From NCBI GenBank assembly GCA_052380005.1, contig JBQTCJ010000004.1: a stretch of DNA of 64,000 bases; one strand, 5' to 3'. The DNA comes from Salinarimonas sp052380005. Its GTDB lineage: Bacteria; Pseudomonadota; Alphaproteobacteria; Rhizobiales; Beijerinckiaceae. The position numbers and the translations under genes are program-made. Below, piece by piece: positions 48,787 through 57,799 of the stretch (the stretch's first letter is position 1; each line of letters starts with the position of its first letter). The notes under the pieces were generated by a model, which saw nothing but the letters and a program-made list of their open reading frames with translations, had not been told where the DNA came from and made no database searches.

Positions 48787-49248
48787 ATGAACCATCTCGC
48801 CCTGGCGGGCCTCGCGGCGGCCGCGACGCTCGTGCTGGCCACGCCCGTGGGCGCCCAGGAGGTCTGGCGGGACCCCGCATACGGCCGCCACGACCTGCGC
48901 GCCGGGTTCACGCCCGACCCGTACACGATCGAGGTCGTCGCCGGCGGCTCCAACGACGCGAGCGATCTCGGCGGCGCCTGCACCGGCTCGATCGCCACCG
49001 CGCCGGACCTGCGGCTCTACTACGTCGCCGGCACGCTGCCCCTGACGATCACGACACGCGCCGGCGAGGACACGACTCTCGTGGTCAACGGACCCGACAA
49101 GGAGTGGTACTGCAACGACGACGGCGGCGGCGGGGTGGACGCGCGCGTGCGCTTCGACCGACCGCAGAGCGGGCGCTACGACATCTGGGTCGGCCAGTAC
49201 GACGGCGGCATGGACGTGCGCACCCGCGTGGAGATCAGCGAGTACTGA
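48787..49248 (+). CDS. Secreted protein, tandem paralogue 2
   Basis: This 153-aa protein also has a signal peptide (LAGLAAAATLVLATPVGAQE) and keeps the layout of its neighbour: RAGFTPDPYT, GACTGSIATAPDLRLYYV, DTTLVVNGPDKEWYCNDD and SGRYDIWVGQYDGG, ending EISEY. Both Cys positions are conserved between the pair. Similarity runs along the whole mature length, so the pair arose by tandem duplication. Function unknown; the acidic CNDD and DIWVG motifs suggest calcium binding. Confidence 0.8.
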   Translation: MNHLALAGLAAAATLVLATPVGAQEVWRDPAYGRHDLRAGFTPDPYTIEVVAGGSNDASDLGGACTGSIATAPDLRLYYVAGTLPLTITTRAGEDTTLVVNGPDKEWYCNDDGGGGVDARVRFDRPQSGRYDIWVGQYDGGMDVRTRVEISEY

Positions 49249-49287
49249 AGGCGGCGCGGGGAGGGTCTCCGCCTCCCCGCCCGACGG

Positions 49288-51027
49288 TCACGGCCGCGGC
49301 GTGATCCGCAGCACGCTCTCGGGCTCGGGGATGTCGGCCTCGGGCGCGAGGGGGGCCTTCCAGGCGGAGGCGTGCGCCATCAGGGCGTCGAAGCGCGCGA
49401 TCATCGCCGCCATGGTCGCGGGCGACGTGGCGCCGAAGCTCTTCGGCGCCTTGGAGACGGCCGCGATCTCCTGCGCGAGCGTGTGCCCGTCCGGCCCGAC
49501 GACGGAGCCCCACCGCGCTGCGCTCGTCGCGAGCGTCTCCTCGAGCCGTGCATAGGCGACGAGGAAGCGACGCCAGCGGTGGTCCTCGAAGTCGAACGCA
49601 TCGCTCGCCAGCAGCGCGCCGGCCTCGGCTCCGAGACCCGCGAGATCGTCGATCATCTCCTGAGGCATGGCGAGGTTGAAGCCGCCCTCGTCCTCCTTGA
49701 GGTACACGTCGGCGACGCGCTCGCGATAGCCCGGCAGCGCGGTCTGAAGCCGGTCCTGCCATTCCTGCGTGGCGTCGAGCGCCGCGGAGAGGAACGCGAT
49801 CGGCCCCTGCGGCTCGAGGTAGCTGCGCCAGGGATCGGGATCGGGCCGCGTCGGCAGCAGGACCCGCGGCTTGGTGTGGAGCGTGCCGAAGGGCTCCAGC
49901 GCGATGCCGAAGGTCGGCCGGCGCGGCAGGAGCGCATCGAAGAAGTGGATCGGGAAGTTGCTGGAGAGGCCGCCGTCGCTGAACAGGACGCGCCGGATCG
50001 TGCCGCTCCGGTCCGGCGCGTGCAGCGGCACCGCCGAGATCAGGATGGGGAACGAGAGGCTCATGCGCGCGGCCAGCGCGACGGGCAGGTCGTCAGGCCC
50101 GGGCAGCCGCCAGAGCCCCTCCCGCGGACCGCGGGCGGCCACCGGCCCGCGGGTCATCCAGTCGACGATCCATCCGGGCATGACCTTCCGGAACTCGCCC
50201 TCGTCGAAGTAGAGCGCCGAAAACGCCTCGTCCGGCCCGGTCCGCGCCAGGTCCGGCAGCCGATGGGGCCGGCGCATCGCCAGGTTCGTCGTCATCATCG
50301 CGAGCGTGATCCGGCCGGGCGCGTCCTCCGGCGCGTCGGGCGGGCCGTTCGCGGCGAGGTCGCCGAAGGTGAGCGGCACGCGCAGGACCTCCGGGTCGTC
50401 GGGCGTCTCGCGTCCGGCCGCAGCCTCGATCGTCTCCGCGAGCCAGTCGGCGAGGCCGACGCCCTCGGCGTCCGGCTGTGTGGGGCCGGGGCAGAGGCCC
50501 CAGACGTTCTCGCGCAGCACGCCGGCCGCGCCGGCGATCACGCTCCAGGCGCCGAGCCCCACCGTCAGCAGAACGAAGACGAGCAGCGCGAACAGGATTG
50601 CGAAGAGGCTCCCGCCGATCGCGGTGGAGAACAGGCCGAGCACGAAGGCGATCATCGCGCCGACCAGCACGAACTGACCGTGATGGACGAGCAGCGCCCA
50701 GGCCGCACGCCCGAGGCGGCGCTCGATCAGCCCGTAGCGTACGATCGCGAAGAGCGACCGCGCCTCCGGGGCAGGCTGGAAGAGCTGCGGCAGGCGCGCC
50801 GCGAGGTCGTCCGGCAGCCGCGCGACGACGTCGAACCCGCCGCCCTGCCGGTTCAGCTCGGCTGCGGCGGTGATCGCCGCGGCGATCGCGCCCACCGACG
50901 TGCCGCCGATCGAGCGGAAGCGGTAGGTCCGCGCGAGCGACAGGACCGCACGCGGGTAGACCACCCCCGACGTGACGCCACCCTTCATGATGACGTCGCA
51001 TGCCCGCCCGGGCGCCTCGTCGACCAT
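49288..51027 (-). CDS. Patatin-like phospholipase with internal membrane segments
   Basis: The 579-aa protein begins DVIMKGGVTSGVVYP, has the nucleophile motif GGTSVGAIAAA (GxSxG) and later the dyad Asp in SDGGLSSNFPIHFFDALLP. Between the two lie strong hydrophobic stretches at about 115-165 (FVLVGAMIAFVLGLFS; FAILFALLVFVLLTVGLG), so the patatin domain is interrupted by a membrane hairpin. Patatins hydrolyse acyl esters of phospholipids. Membrane insertion would place it next to its substrate. The C-terminal third is helical without known domain. Confidence 0.88.
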   Translation of the reverse strand: MVDEAPGRACDVIMKGGVTSGVVYPRAVLSLARTYRFRSIGGTSVGAIAAAITAAAELNRQGGGFDVVARLPDDLAARLPQLFQPAPEARSLFAIVRYGLIERRLGRAAWALLVHHGQFVLVGAMIAFVLGLFSTAIGGSLFAILFALLVFVLLTVGLGAWSVIAGAAGVLRENVWGLCPGPTQPDAEGVGLADWLAETIEAAAGRETPDDPEVLRVPLTFGDLAANGPPDAPEDAPGRITLAMMTTNLAMRRPHRLPDLARTGPDEAFSALYFDEGEFRKVMPGWIVDWMTRGPVAARGPREGLWRLPGPDDLPVALAARMSLSFPILISAVPLHAPDRSGTIRRVLFSDGGLSSNFPIHFFDALLPRRPTFGIALEPFGTLHTKPRVLLPTRPDPDPWRSYLEPQGPIAFLSAALDATQEWQDRLQTALPGYRERVADVYLKEDEGGFNLAMPQEMIDDLAGLGAEAGALLASDAFDFEDHRWRRFLVAYARLEETLATSAARWGSVVGPDGHTLAQEIAAVSKAPKSFGATSPATMAAMIARFDALMAHASAWKAPLAPEADIPEPESVLRITPRP

Positions 51028-51132
51028 CTTCCGCCTCCCGCAGCCTGTCCGGGTGCGGATGAGGCCACAGGATCGGGGGACGCGTAAAGCTCCGCTTCGC
51101 GACCCGGCGGGGCACGCGTGCCAGCGGGCGCC

Positions 51133-51954
51133 TCAGCGCCCCGTCCAACGCGGCGCGCGCTTGGCGAGAAACGCCTCCATACCCTCGCGAAAATCGGCGC
51201 TGGTGTAGCAGGACACGACGAGATCGTCGCCCGCGCCCGGCTGCGCCGACGCGCCCGCCCGCGCGAGCGCGAGCCCGCGCTTCGTCGCGGCGAGGGTCAG
51301 CGGCGCGTGATTCGCGATCGTCGCGGCGAGCTCCGCGACCCGCGCCTCGAGGGCCTGCGCGTCGGGAACGACCTCGGTGAGGAAGCCCTTCGCCAGCGCC
51401 TCGGGCGCCGGCAGGAGGCGGGCGGTGAAGATCATCTCCTTGACCGTCGCCGCGCCGACGAGCGCGTCGAGCCGCGAGAGGTTGCGCACCGACAGGCAAT
51501 TGCCGAGCGTGCGCGCGATCGGGAAGCCGATCTTCGCGCCGGCCTCCGCCACGCGCAGGTCGCAGCAGGCCGCGATCGCCGCGCCACCGCCGGTGCAGGC
51601 GCCCGCGATCATCGCGATCGTCGGCTTCGCCAGGCTCTCGAGCCGCCCGAGGACCCGCTCGATGCGCACCTCGTAGGCGAGCGCGTCCTGCGCCGTGCGC
51701 ACGTCGCGGAAGGCCGCGATGTCGGTCCCCGCCGCGAAGGCCTTGCCGCCGGCGCCGGAGAGCACGACCACGCGCACCGACTCGTCCGCCTCGAGCGCCC
51801 CGCAGAGGTCGTGGAGCGCCTCGTACATCGCGAAAGTGAAGGCGTTGCGCGCCGCCGCGCGGTCGAACACGACATGCGCGATCCCGCCCTCGATCGTGTG
51901 GCGCACCCGTCCCTCACCGGTCTCCCCGGCGCCGCCCGTGCCAGTCCCGCTCAT
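51133..51954 (-). CDS. Enoyl-CoA hydratase/isomerase family protein
   Basis: ATG 51954 is taken as start (273 aa); a longer open frame upstream is not protein-like. The crotonase fold shows GIAHVVFDRAAARNAFTFAM, the oxyanion-hole segment GGKAFAAGTDIAAF and ACTGGGAAIAACCDLRVA. In place of the typical Glu of hydratases after GGG, the sequence continues with SEGF-like residues absent, so the exact reaction (hydratase, isomerase, hydrolase or dehydrochlorinase) is open. It ends AFLAKRAPRWTGR, usual for the family. No beta-oxidation partner genes are nearby. Confidence 0.88.
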   Translation of the reverse strand: MSGTGTGGAGETGEGRVRHTIEGGIAHVVFDRAAARNAFTFAMYEALHDLCGALEADESVRVVVLSGAGGKAFAAGTDIAAFRDVRTAQDALAYEVRIERVLGRLESLAKPTIAMIAGACTGGGAAIAACCDLRVAEAGAKIGFPIARTLGNCLSVRNLSRLDALVGAATVKEMIFTARLLPAPEALAKGFLTEVVPDAQALEARVAELAATIANHAPLTLAATKRGLALARAGASAQPGAGDDLVVSCYTSADFREGMEAFLAKRAPRWTGR

Positions 51955-52125
51955 CGCCCGTCCTCCCGCCGTCTCCAACGGAACCGATCTAGCCCGTGGC
52001 CGGGCGCGCGTCATCCGCCACGTCGGGCGAAGAAACGCGGAGCCGGTCGCGCGCGTTGACCTACGGCGAAGCTCGTGATCGCCTGCGGCCGCAGGCTGTG
52101 CACGGACAAGACGGAAGGAACCGGA

Positions 52126-52476
52126 ATGCCGACCAATCTCGACTGGAAGTGGATGTTCACGTCCCCGGAGGGACGCATCGAGCGCGGGCGCTGGTGGATC
52201 GGCGTCGCAGCGCTGCTCGTCGTCGCGGCGATCTCGACGCTGCTGTTCGGCACCGACGGGCTCGTCGCCTTCATCATCACAATCGTGCTGCAGCTCGCGG
52301 GCCTGATGTTGCACATCAAGCGCTGCCACGACCGCGACAAGTCCGGCTGGTGGTGCCTGCTGCTGCTCATCCCGGTCGTCGGTTTCCTCTGGGCGCTGAT
52401 CGACCTCGGCCTGCTGGAGGGCACGCCCGGCGACAACCGCTTCGGGGCCGACCCTTTGGCACGCGCCAAGGTCTGA
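52126..52476 (+). CDS. DUF805-family membrane protein
   Basis: ATG 52126 has GGAAGGAA upstream and gives 116 aa; an earlier start adds only an unlikely N-terminus. The protein opens LDWKWMFTSPEGRIERGRWW, followed by three hydrophobic helices (about 28-45, 50-67, 82-103) and the signature HIKRCHDRDKSGWW between the second and third, ending PGDNRFGADP. These are hallmarks of DUF805, small inner-membrane proteins of unknown function (YhaH/YhaI group). Confidence 0.92.
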   Translation: MPTNLDWKWMFTSPEGRIERGRWWIGVAALLVVAAISTLLFGTDGLVAFIITIVLQLAGLMLHIKRCHDRDKSGWWCLLLLIPVVGFLWALIDLGLLEGTPGDNRFGADPLARAKV

Positions 52477-52694
52477 GAGGCTTGACCCCGGCCCGCCGGG
52501 TGGCTTAGCTGCCGGCCGTACGCTGATGTCGTACACCTTGGAGCCTTGATGCGAGAGCTTGTCGCCGTGCGCTGACCGGGCCGCGATCGTCGCGGCCCCT
52601 CGGCACGCCCGCCCCGAAGACCCGGACCCGCGCCGCGCGACGGCCGTCCGGGAGGGCGGGCGCTCGTCCCCGCGACACGGGCTTTCGCACATCC

Positions 52695-52949
52695 ATGAAC
52701 GTCTCCAAGCACGAGCAGCGCGTGCTCCACGCGCTCGCGCAGGGCGGCTTCGTCCGCCACGTCCGCGACGGCCGCCGCATCGTCGGCGCCGATTGCTTCA
52801 CCAGAGAGGGCCATCGCCTCGCCGGCTTCCCGCTCGCGCTCTTCGAGCGGCTGCGCAAGCGCGGCCTCATCGCCTCGCGCGACGGTGCGCCCTACCGCAT
52901 CACCCAGCGCGGCCTCGCCGCGGTGCGCGCCCAGCTCGACAACCGCTGA
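52695..52949 (+). CDS. YjhX-family protein (UPF0386)
   Basis: The 84-aa protein matches the YjhX pattern from end to end: MNVSKHEQRVLHALAQGG, HVRDGRRIVGADCFTREGH, LALFERLRKRGLI, PYRITQRGLAAVRAQLDNR. In E. coli YjhX is described as a toxin paired with the GNAT protein YjhQ and affects topoisomerase I. Here neither neighbour is a GNAT, so the gene is solitary. A strong bidirectional terminator follows. It may act as a small regulatory protein rather than a toxin. Confidence 0.9.
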   Translation: MNVSKHEQRVLHALAQGGFVRHVRDGRRIVGADCFTREGHRLAGFPLALFERLRKRGLIASRDGAPYRITQRGLAAVRAQLDNR

Positions 52950-52958
52950 CGCGCGAAA

Positions 52959-52984
52959 GTGCCCGCCGCCCCGGCGGCGGGCAC
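52959..52984. terminator. Bidirectional terminator between yjhX-like gene and hemH
   Basis: GTGCCCGCCGCC (52959-52970) and GGCGGCGGGCAC (52973-52984) form a perfect 12-bp inverted repeat. It lies in the 51-base gap between two convergent genes. CCCCATTT follows on the plus strand and ACTTTCGCG lies on the minus side. Confidence 0.75.
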
Positions 52985-53000
52985 CCCATTTCCCGGGGGT

Positions 53001-54155
53001 TCAGAGCCAGCCCTGCAGCTCGCGCGCGACGATGTGGTCGATCACCCGCATCCCCTCCTCGGAATCGTTGAGGCAGGGCAGGTAGGCGAACTGCTCGCCG
53101 CCATTGTGCTCGAAGATCTCGCGGTTCTCGCCGTCGAGCTCCTCGAGCGTCTCGAGGCAATCCGCCGAGAAGCCCGGGGCGACGATGGCGAGGCGCTTCA
53201 CGCCCTTCTCCGCGAGGCTCTTCACCGTCTCGTCGGTATAGGGCTGGAGCCACTCGTCGGGCCCGAAGCGGGACTGGAAGGTGAGCATCCAGCGCTCCTT
53301 GGGCCAGCCCAGCGTCTCGCGCAGCAGCCGCGAGGTCTTGGCGCACTGGCAATGGTAGGGGTCGCCCTGGAGCAGGTACTTGCGCGGCACGCCGTGGAAG
53401 GAGGTGAGGATCATCTCCGGCTCGAAGTCGAGCTTGGCGAGCTCCTTCCTCATCGAATCGGCGAGGGCGTCGATGTAGACCGGATCGTCGTGATAGGGCG
53501 GCGCCACGCGCACGCTCGGCTGCCAGCGCATGGTCATCAGCGCCTCGAAGGCCTTGTCGCAGGCGGTGGCGGAGGTCGCCGCGGAATATTGCGGGTACAT
53601 CGGCACGAGCAGGATGCGGTCGCAGCCCTGCGCGAGCAGGTTCTCGAGCGCGGGCTTCACCGCGGGCTTGCCGTAGCGCATCGCCCAATCGACGACGACG
53701 CGATCGCCGGCGACCTCCTTCAGGCGCGCCTGCGCCTGCTCCGCCTGCGACCGCGTGATCGTCTTCAGCGGGCCTTCGTTGCGCTCCTTGTTCCAGATCA
53801 GGTCGTAGTCGCGGCCCTTCTTCTTCGGGCGCGTCTGCAGGATGATCAGGTTGAGGATCGGCCACCAGAGCCAGCGCGGGGTCTCGATCACGCGCTTGTC
53901 GGAGAGGAACTCCTTCAGGTAGGCCCGCATCGGCCAGTAGGACGTCGCCTCGGGCGTGCCGAGGTTCATGATCAGCACGCCGAGCCGCCCCGCCTTCACC
54001 TGAGGATGATCCGACGGCAGCCGCACCGAGCGGAACTGCGCCTCGCGGGCGTCGTCGGCACGCGCCGCCTCGTGGCGCGCGGGCTGCGGGCGCTCGCCGT
54101 CCGGCCGCCGGGCGGCCTGGAGGTCGAAGGATGCGGGCTGGACGATCTCGTTCAC
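53001..54155 (-). CDS. hemH: Ferrochelatase
   Basis: GTG 54155 gives 384 aa, somewhat longer than the usual 330-350, because of a Pro/Ala/Arg-rich N-terminal extension before GRLGVLIMNLGTPE; the true start may lie later. Family motifs are LLVPMYPQYSAAT, the active-site His in LTSFHGVPRKYL, and VAPGFSADCLETLEEL with the catalytic Glu. It inserts Fe2+ into protoporphyrin IX, the last step of protoheme synthesis. The gene is alone, divergent from the nucleotidase gene with 210 bases between. Confidence 0.95.
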   Translation of the reverse strand: MNEIVQPASFDLQAARRPDGERPQPARHEAARADDAREAQFRSVRLPSDHPQVKAGRLGVLIMNLGTPEATSYWPMRAYLKEFLSDKRVIETPRWLWWPILNLIILQTRPKKKGRDYDLIWNKERNEGPLKTITRSQAEQAQARLKEVAGDRVVVDWAMRYGKPAVKPALENLLAQGCDRILLVPMYPQYSAATSATACDKAFEALMTMRWQPSVRVAPPYHDDPVYIDALADSMRKELAKLDFEPEMILTSFHGVPRKYLLQGDPYHCQCAKTSRLLRETLGWPKERWMLTFQSRFGPDEWLQPYTDETVKSLAEKGVKRLAIVAPGFSADCLETLEELDGENREIFEHNGGEQFAYLPCLNDSEEGMRVIDHIVARELQGWL

Positions 54156-54365
54156 GGGTGGCGGTCCTCGGGTCTCGTCGGGTCCGGCGCGGGGGCGTCG
54201 CGTCCGCACGAACGCGACGTCCGCGCAGCCCCCTAGATAGAGGGCCTGCGCGCGCATCTCAAACGCATACGCACGATTTAAGAGCGGAGATGCCTGCGCG
54301 ACAAGACAAAGCGCGTCTCGGGCGCTATTGTCGCGCCCGCGATCCTTTCCAAGGGGCAATCACAC

Positions 54366-55883
54366 ATGTTCAAGGCTTCCATGCGCGGGTTCCTCGCCGG
54401 CGCCGCGGTCCTCGCGACCTGCGGCTTCGCGGCGGCTCAGGAGACCAACGTCACGATCAGCTTCGTCTCCGTGAACGACATCGACCGGATGGGCGAGAGC
54501 CGGGACGGCCGCGGCGGCGTCGCCCGCCTCGCCGCCGTGCTCGAAGGCGAGCGCGCCGACAACCCCAACACGTTCCTGATCCACGCCGGCGACACGATCT
54601 CGCCCTGCCTCCTGTGCGGCTTCGACAACGGCGCGCACATGATCGCACTGTTCAACGCGCTCGATCCGGCGGTCTTCGTCCCCGGCAACCACGAGTTCGA
54701 CTTCGGCCCCGAGGTCTATCTGGAGCGCGCCGGCGAGGCGACCTTCCCGATTCTCGCCGCGAACGTGCGCGACGCCGACGGACAGCCGCTGCCCGGCCAC
54801 GAGGACGGCCGCCTCGTCGAGGTCGAGGGCGTCAGGATCGGCTTCTTCGGCCTCACCACCGCCACGACGGCGCAGGTATCGAGCCCCGGCGACGTCCAGT
54901 TCGCCGACGAGCTCGAGACCGCCGCGGCCCAGGCCGAAGCCCTGCGCGAGGCCGGCGCCGACATCGTCGTCGCCGTGGCCCATTCCGGTCGGGACGTCGA
55001 CTTCTCCATGTACGACGGGCGCCTCGCCGACGTGGTCCTCACCGGCCACGACCACGACCTGCGAGTCGTCTACAACGGCCGCACGGCCATGGTGGAGAGC
55101 TCCTCGCAGGCCGACTTCGTCGTCGTCACCCATCTCGACGTCACGCTCGAGATCGACGGCGACGAGCGCGACGTGTCCTGGCGCCCGCGCTTCGAGATCG
55201 TCGACACCGCCACCGTCGAGCCGAACGCCGAGATCGCGGCGATCGTCGAGGGCTACGAGGCGGAGCTCTCCGAGGCGCTCGACGTCGCCATCGGCGATAC
55301 CGCGATCGCGCTCGATTCGCGCCGCGCCAGCGTGCGCTCGATGGAGACCGCCATCGGCAACGTCATCACCGACGCCATGCGCGCGGCGACGGGCGCCGAC
55401 GTGGCGCTGACGAACGGCGGCGGCATCCGCGCCGACCGCACCTACGACCCCGGCACGACGCTCACGCGCCGCGACGTGTTCTCGGAACTGCCCTTCGGCA
55501 ACACGACGGTGCTCGTCACCATCTCCGGCGAGGACCTGAAGCTCGCGCTCGAGCACGGCTACGCCCTCCTGCCCGAGGCCGCCGGCTCGTTCGCGCAGAT
55601 CTCCGGCATGTCCGTCGTGGTCGATCCGTCCGAGGCGCCCGGCTCGCGGGTGCAGGAGGTGATGGTCGGCGGCGCGCCGCTCGACCCGAACGCCACCTAT
55701 CGCCTGGCCACCAACGACTTCCTGCTGCGCGGCGGCGACGGCTACCGCATGCTCGCCAGCGGCGAGACGCTGGTCGACGCGGCGGCGGGCCAGCTGATGG
55801 CGAGCCAGGTCATCGACTACATCGCGGCCAACGGCGGCATCGGCGAGATGACCGTCGGCGAGCGGATCGTGGTCCAGCAGTGA
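54366..55883 (+). CDS. Periplasmic 5'-nucleotidase/metallophosphatase (UshA-like)
   Basis: The 505-aa protein has a signal peptide (MRGFLAGAAVLATCGFAAAQ). The calcineurin-like metallophosphatase domain shows VSVNDIDR, IHAGDTISP, VPGNHEFDFG, VAVAHSGRD and LTGHDHDL; the usual NDxH is NDxD here, so the first metal site is slightly altered. The C-terminal 5'-nucleotidase domain has LTNGGGIRAD, LPFGNT and GGDGYRML for nucleoside binding. It would dephosphorylate extracellular nucleotides for phosphate and nucleoside uptake. The stop is 10 bases before the uracil-DNA glycosylase ATG. Confidence 0.93.
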   Translation: MFKASMRGFLAGAAVLATCGFAAAQETNVTISFVSVNDIDRMGESRDGRGGVARLAAVLEGERADNPNTFLIHAGDTISPCLLCGFDNGAHMIALFNALDPAVFVPGNHEFDFGPEVYLERAGEATFPILAANVRDADGQPLPGHEDGRLVEVEGVRIGFFGLTTATTAQVSSPGDVQFADELETAAAQAEALREAGADIVVAVAHSGRDVDFSMYDGRLADVVLTGHDHDLRVVYNGRTAMVESSSQADFVVVTHLDVTLEIDGDERDVSWRPRFEIVDTATVEPNAEIAAIVEGYEAELSEALDVAIGDTAIALDSRRASVRSMETAIGNVITDAMRAATGADVALTNGGGIRADRTYDPGTTLTRRDVFSELPFGNTTVLVTISGEDLKLALEHGYALLPEAAGSFAQISGMSVVVDPSEAPGSRVQEVMVGGAPLDPNATYRLATNDFLLRGGDGYRMLASGETLVDAAAGQLMASQVIDYIAANGGIGEMTVGERIVVQQ

Positions 55884-55893
55884 CCGCTCGGCG

Positions 55894-56628
55894 ATGACCG
55901 GACCCGCGACGGGACCGATGAGAGAGGCGCTCGCGGCCTTCCGCGAGCGCGAGCGGCAGGAGGCGAGCGGCGCCGGCTGGACCACCCTGCCCTTCTTCCG
56001 CGACGGCGCCGCCGAGCGCGTCTGCGACGCGATCGACGCCCGCCTCGCCGCCGGCGCGGCGCTGGTCCCGCCGCCGCAGGACGTGTTCGCGGCGCTGACC
56101 TCGACCCCGCTCGCGCGCGTACGCGTGGTCGTGCTCGGCCAGGACCCCTACCCGTCCCCGGGCGACGCCCACGGCCTCGCCTTCTCCTACGTCGGTGGAC
56201 GGCGGCTGCCGCCCTCGCTCAAGACCATCCTCGCCGAATGCGCCGCCGACGGCGCGAACGTCGCGCCGGGCTGCGGCGATCTCAGCGGCTGGGCGCGCCA
56301 GGGTGTGCTCCTGCTCAACACGGCGCTGACGGCGGAGGCGGGCGAGGCGGGCGCGCATCTGCGGCTGGGCTGGGCGAAGCTCGCCGACGACGCCGTCGCC
56401 GCCGTCTCGGCGCAGCGCCCGCGCGTGGCCTTCCTCCTGTGGGGCGACAAGGCCCGCGCCCGCGCCGCCCTCGTCGACCGGGGAAAGCACCTCGTCCTCG
56501 AGACCGGCCACCCCTCCCCCTTGAACCGCCGCCGCGACTTCCCCGGCTGCGGCCACTTCGCGAGGGCGAACGACTGGCTCGCGGAGCACGGCGAAGGGAC
56601 GGTGGACTGGAGCGTGCCGGGAGGATGA
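55894..56628 (+). CDS. ung: Uracil-DNA glycosylase, family 1
   Basis: The 244-aa enzyme has the water-activating motif GQDPYPSPG with catalytic Asp84, HGLAFSYVGGRRLPPSL, VLLLNTALT and the minor-groove loop HPSPLN. Family 1 enzymes usually read GQDPYH; here His is replaced by Pro, as in some relatives. It removes uracil from DNA to start base excision repair. It is 10 bases from the nucleotidase gene, so the pair may be co-transcribed, linking nucleotide salvage and DNA repair only by position. Confidence 0.94.
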   Translation: MTGPATGPMREALAAFRERERQEASGAGWTTLPFFRDGAAERVCDAIDARLAAGAALVPPPQDVFAALTSTPLARVRVVVLGQDPYPSPGDAHGLAFSYVGGRRLPPSLKTILAECAADGANVAPGCGDLSGWARQGVLLLNTALTAEAGEAGAHLRLGWAKLADDAVAAVSAQRPRVAFLLWGDKARARAALVDRGKHLVLETGHPSPLNRRRDFPGCGHFARANDWLAEHGEGTVDWSVPGG

Positions 56629-56635
56629 CCTTTCT

Positions 56636-57799
56636 TCAACGGGATCGCCCGTCGCCGGCTTCAGCGGCCCGACCGGAGATCGGAGCGAGGCTCAGGGCGA
56701 GAAGAACGAGGAAGGGAACGGCGGCAAGGGGGCCGAAGAGCAGCGGACCGGCAGTGTCCATGCCGGCGCCGACGACGGGCACGCCGACCATCGCGCCGAG
56801 CCCCCAGGTGACGCCGAGCGCGGCGTTGGCCGTGACGAGGGCGCTCGTGGCGAAGCGCTCCTTCACGAGCGCGAGGATCATCGAGTACGCGCCGAAGGCG
56901 GTCCCGCCCGCGACGAAGCCGAGAACGGCGAGCGCCGCGGGAACAGGCGCCACAGCCGGCAGCGCCATGCAGCAGGCCACGGTCACGACGGCGCAGCAGC
57001 GCAGCATCCCCAAGCTGCTCCACCGGTCGGCGACAGCCCCGATCGGCCATTGCAGCACCGTCGCCCCGGCGAGCAGCGCGGCGAGCAGGACGAGCGCGAC
57101 ATCGCGGCCGTGCCCGCTTTCCATCACGAACACGGGAAACAGAGCGAGCGCGGCATTGTCGAAGATCGCCACCGCGGCCGAGCCGACGACGAGCGCCGGC
57201 GCCGCGAGGGCGAAGACGGCGAGGCCGGAGCCGACATCGAGCGGCGGCAGGGTGAGCGCGCGTCGCGGCACCCCTGCGACGAGCGGGATTGCGGAGAGGG
57301 CGACCATGGCGGCGCCCGCCGCGAGCGCGGTCGGCGTCCTCATCGGGGCGATCGCCAGGATCAAGGGGCCGAGCGCATATCCGCCCGTCACGACGCCGTT
57401 GTAGAGGCTCAGGAAACGGCCGCTGCTCCGCTCTGGAATGGCGATCATGAGCGCGCTCTCGGCGACGACGAACAGCGCATTGGCCGAAAGCCCGAGCATG
57501 AAGCGCAGCCCGAGCCACGCCGCATAGGAACGCGTGAACGCGAGCCCCAGCATGACGAGCGTCGTCGCGGCGAGGGCCGCCGCGAGCCACGGGAAGACGG
57601 CCCCCCGGACGAGGCGCGGCAGCACGAGCGCGGCGACGAAGAGGCCGAGCGGCGTCATCGCGGCGTTGATCGCGACGTCCCGCGCACCAAAGCCGCGTGC
57701 GGCGAGATCGACGGCGAGGGCGGCGTACGCGCCGCCCAGGACGATCGAGTACGACGCGACGCATGCGATCAGCGCCGCGCCGGATCGGCGCGTCCCCAT
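56636..57799 (-). CDS. MFS transporter
   Basis: ATG 57799 gives 387 aa; the longer frame upstream has no membrane features. About 12 hydrophobic segments are visible. The first half contains SLYNGVVTGGYALGPLILAI and the second QWPIGAVADRWSSLGMLR, the conserved loop 8-9 Arg/Asp motif of MFS. The pattern is close to the YcaD/UMF or drug-efflux-like groups. Substrate unknown. It is convergent with ung. A 6-bp inverted repeat at 58032-58047 lies upstream and may be an operator. Confidence 0.88.
   Translation of the reverse strand: MGTRRSGAALIACVASYSIVLGGAYAALAVDLAARGFGARDVAINAAMTPLGLFVAALVLPRLVRGAVFPWLAAALAATTLVMLGLAFTRSYAAWLGLRFMLGLSANALFVVAESALMIAIPERSSGRFLSLYNGVVTGGYALGPLILAIAPMRTPTALAAGAAMVALSAIPLVAGVPRRALTLPPLDVGSGLAVFALAAPALVVGSAAVAIFDNAALALFPVFVMESGHGRDVALVLLAALLAGATVLQWPIGAVADRWSSLGMLRCCAVVTVACCMALPAVAPVPAALAVLGFVAGGTAFGAYSMILALVKERFATSALVTANAALGVTWGLGAMVGVPVVGAGMDTAGPLLFGPLAAVPFLVLLALSLAPISGRAAEAGDGRSR

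Noticed and set aside
51955..52692. N-terminal extension of the enoyl-CoA hydratase frame
   Set aside because: The 246 extra codons are antisense to the DUF805 gene and have no domain or plausible start; crotonase proteins are about 260-280 aa.
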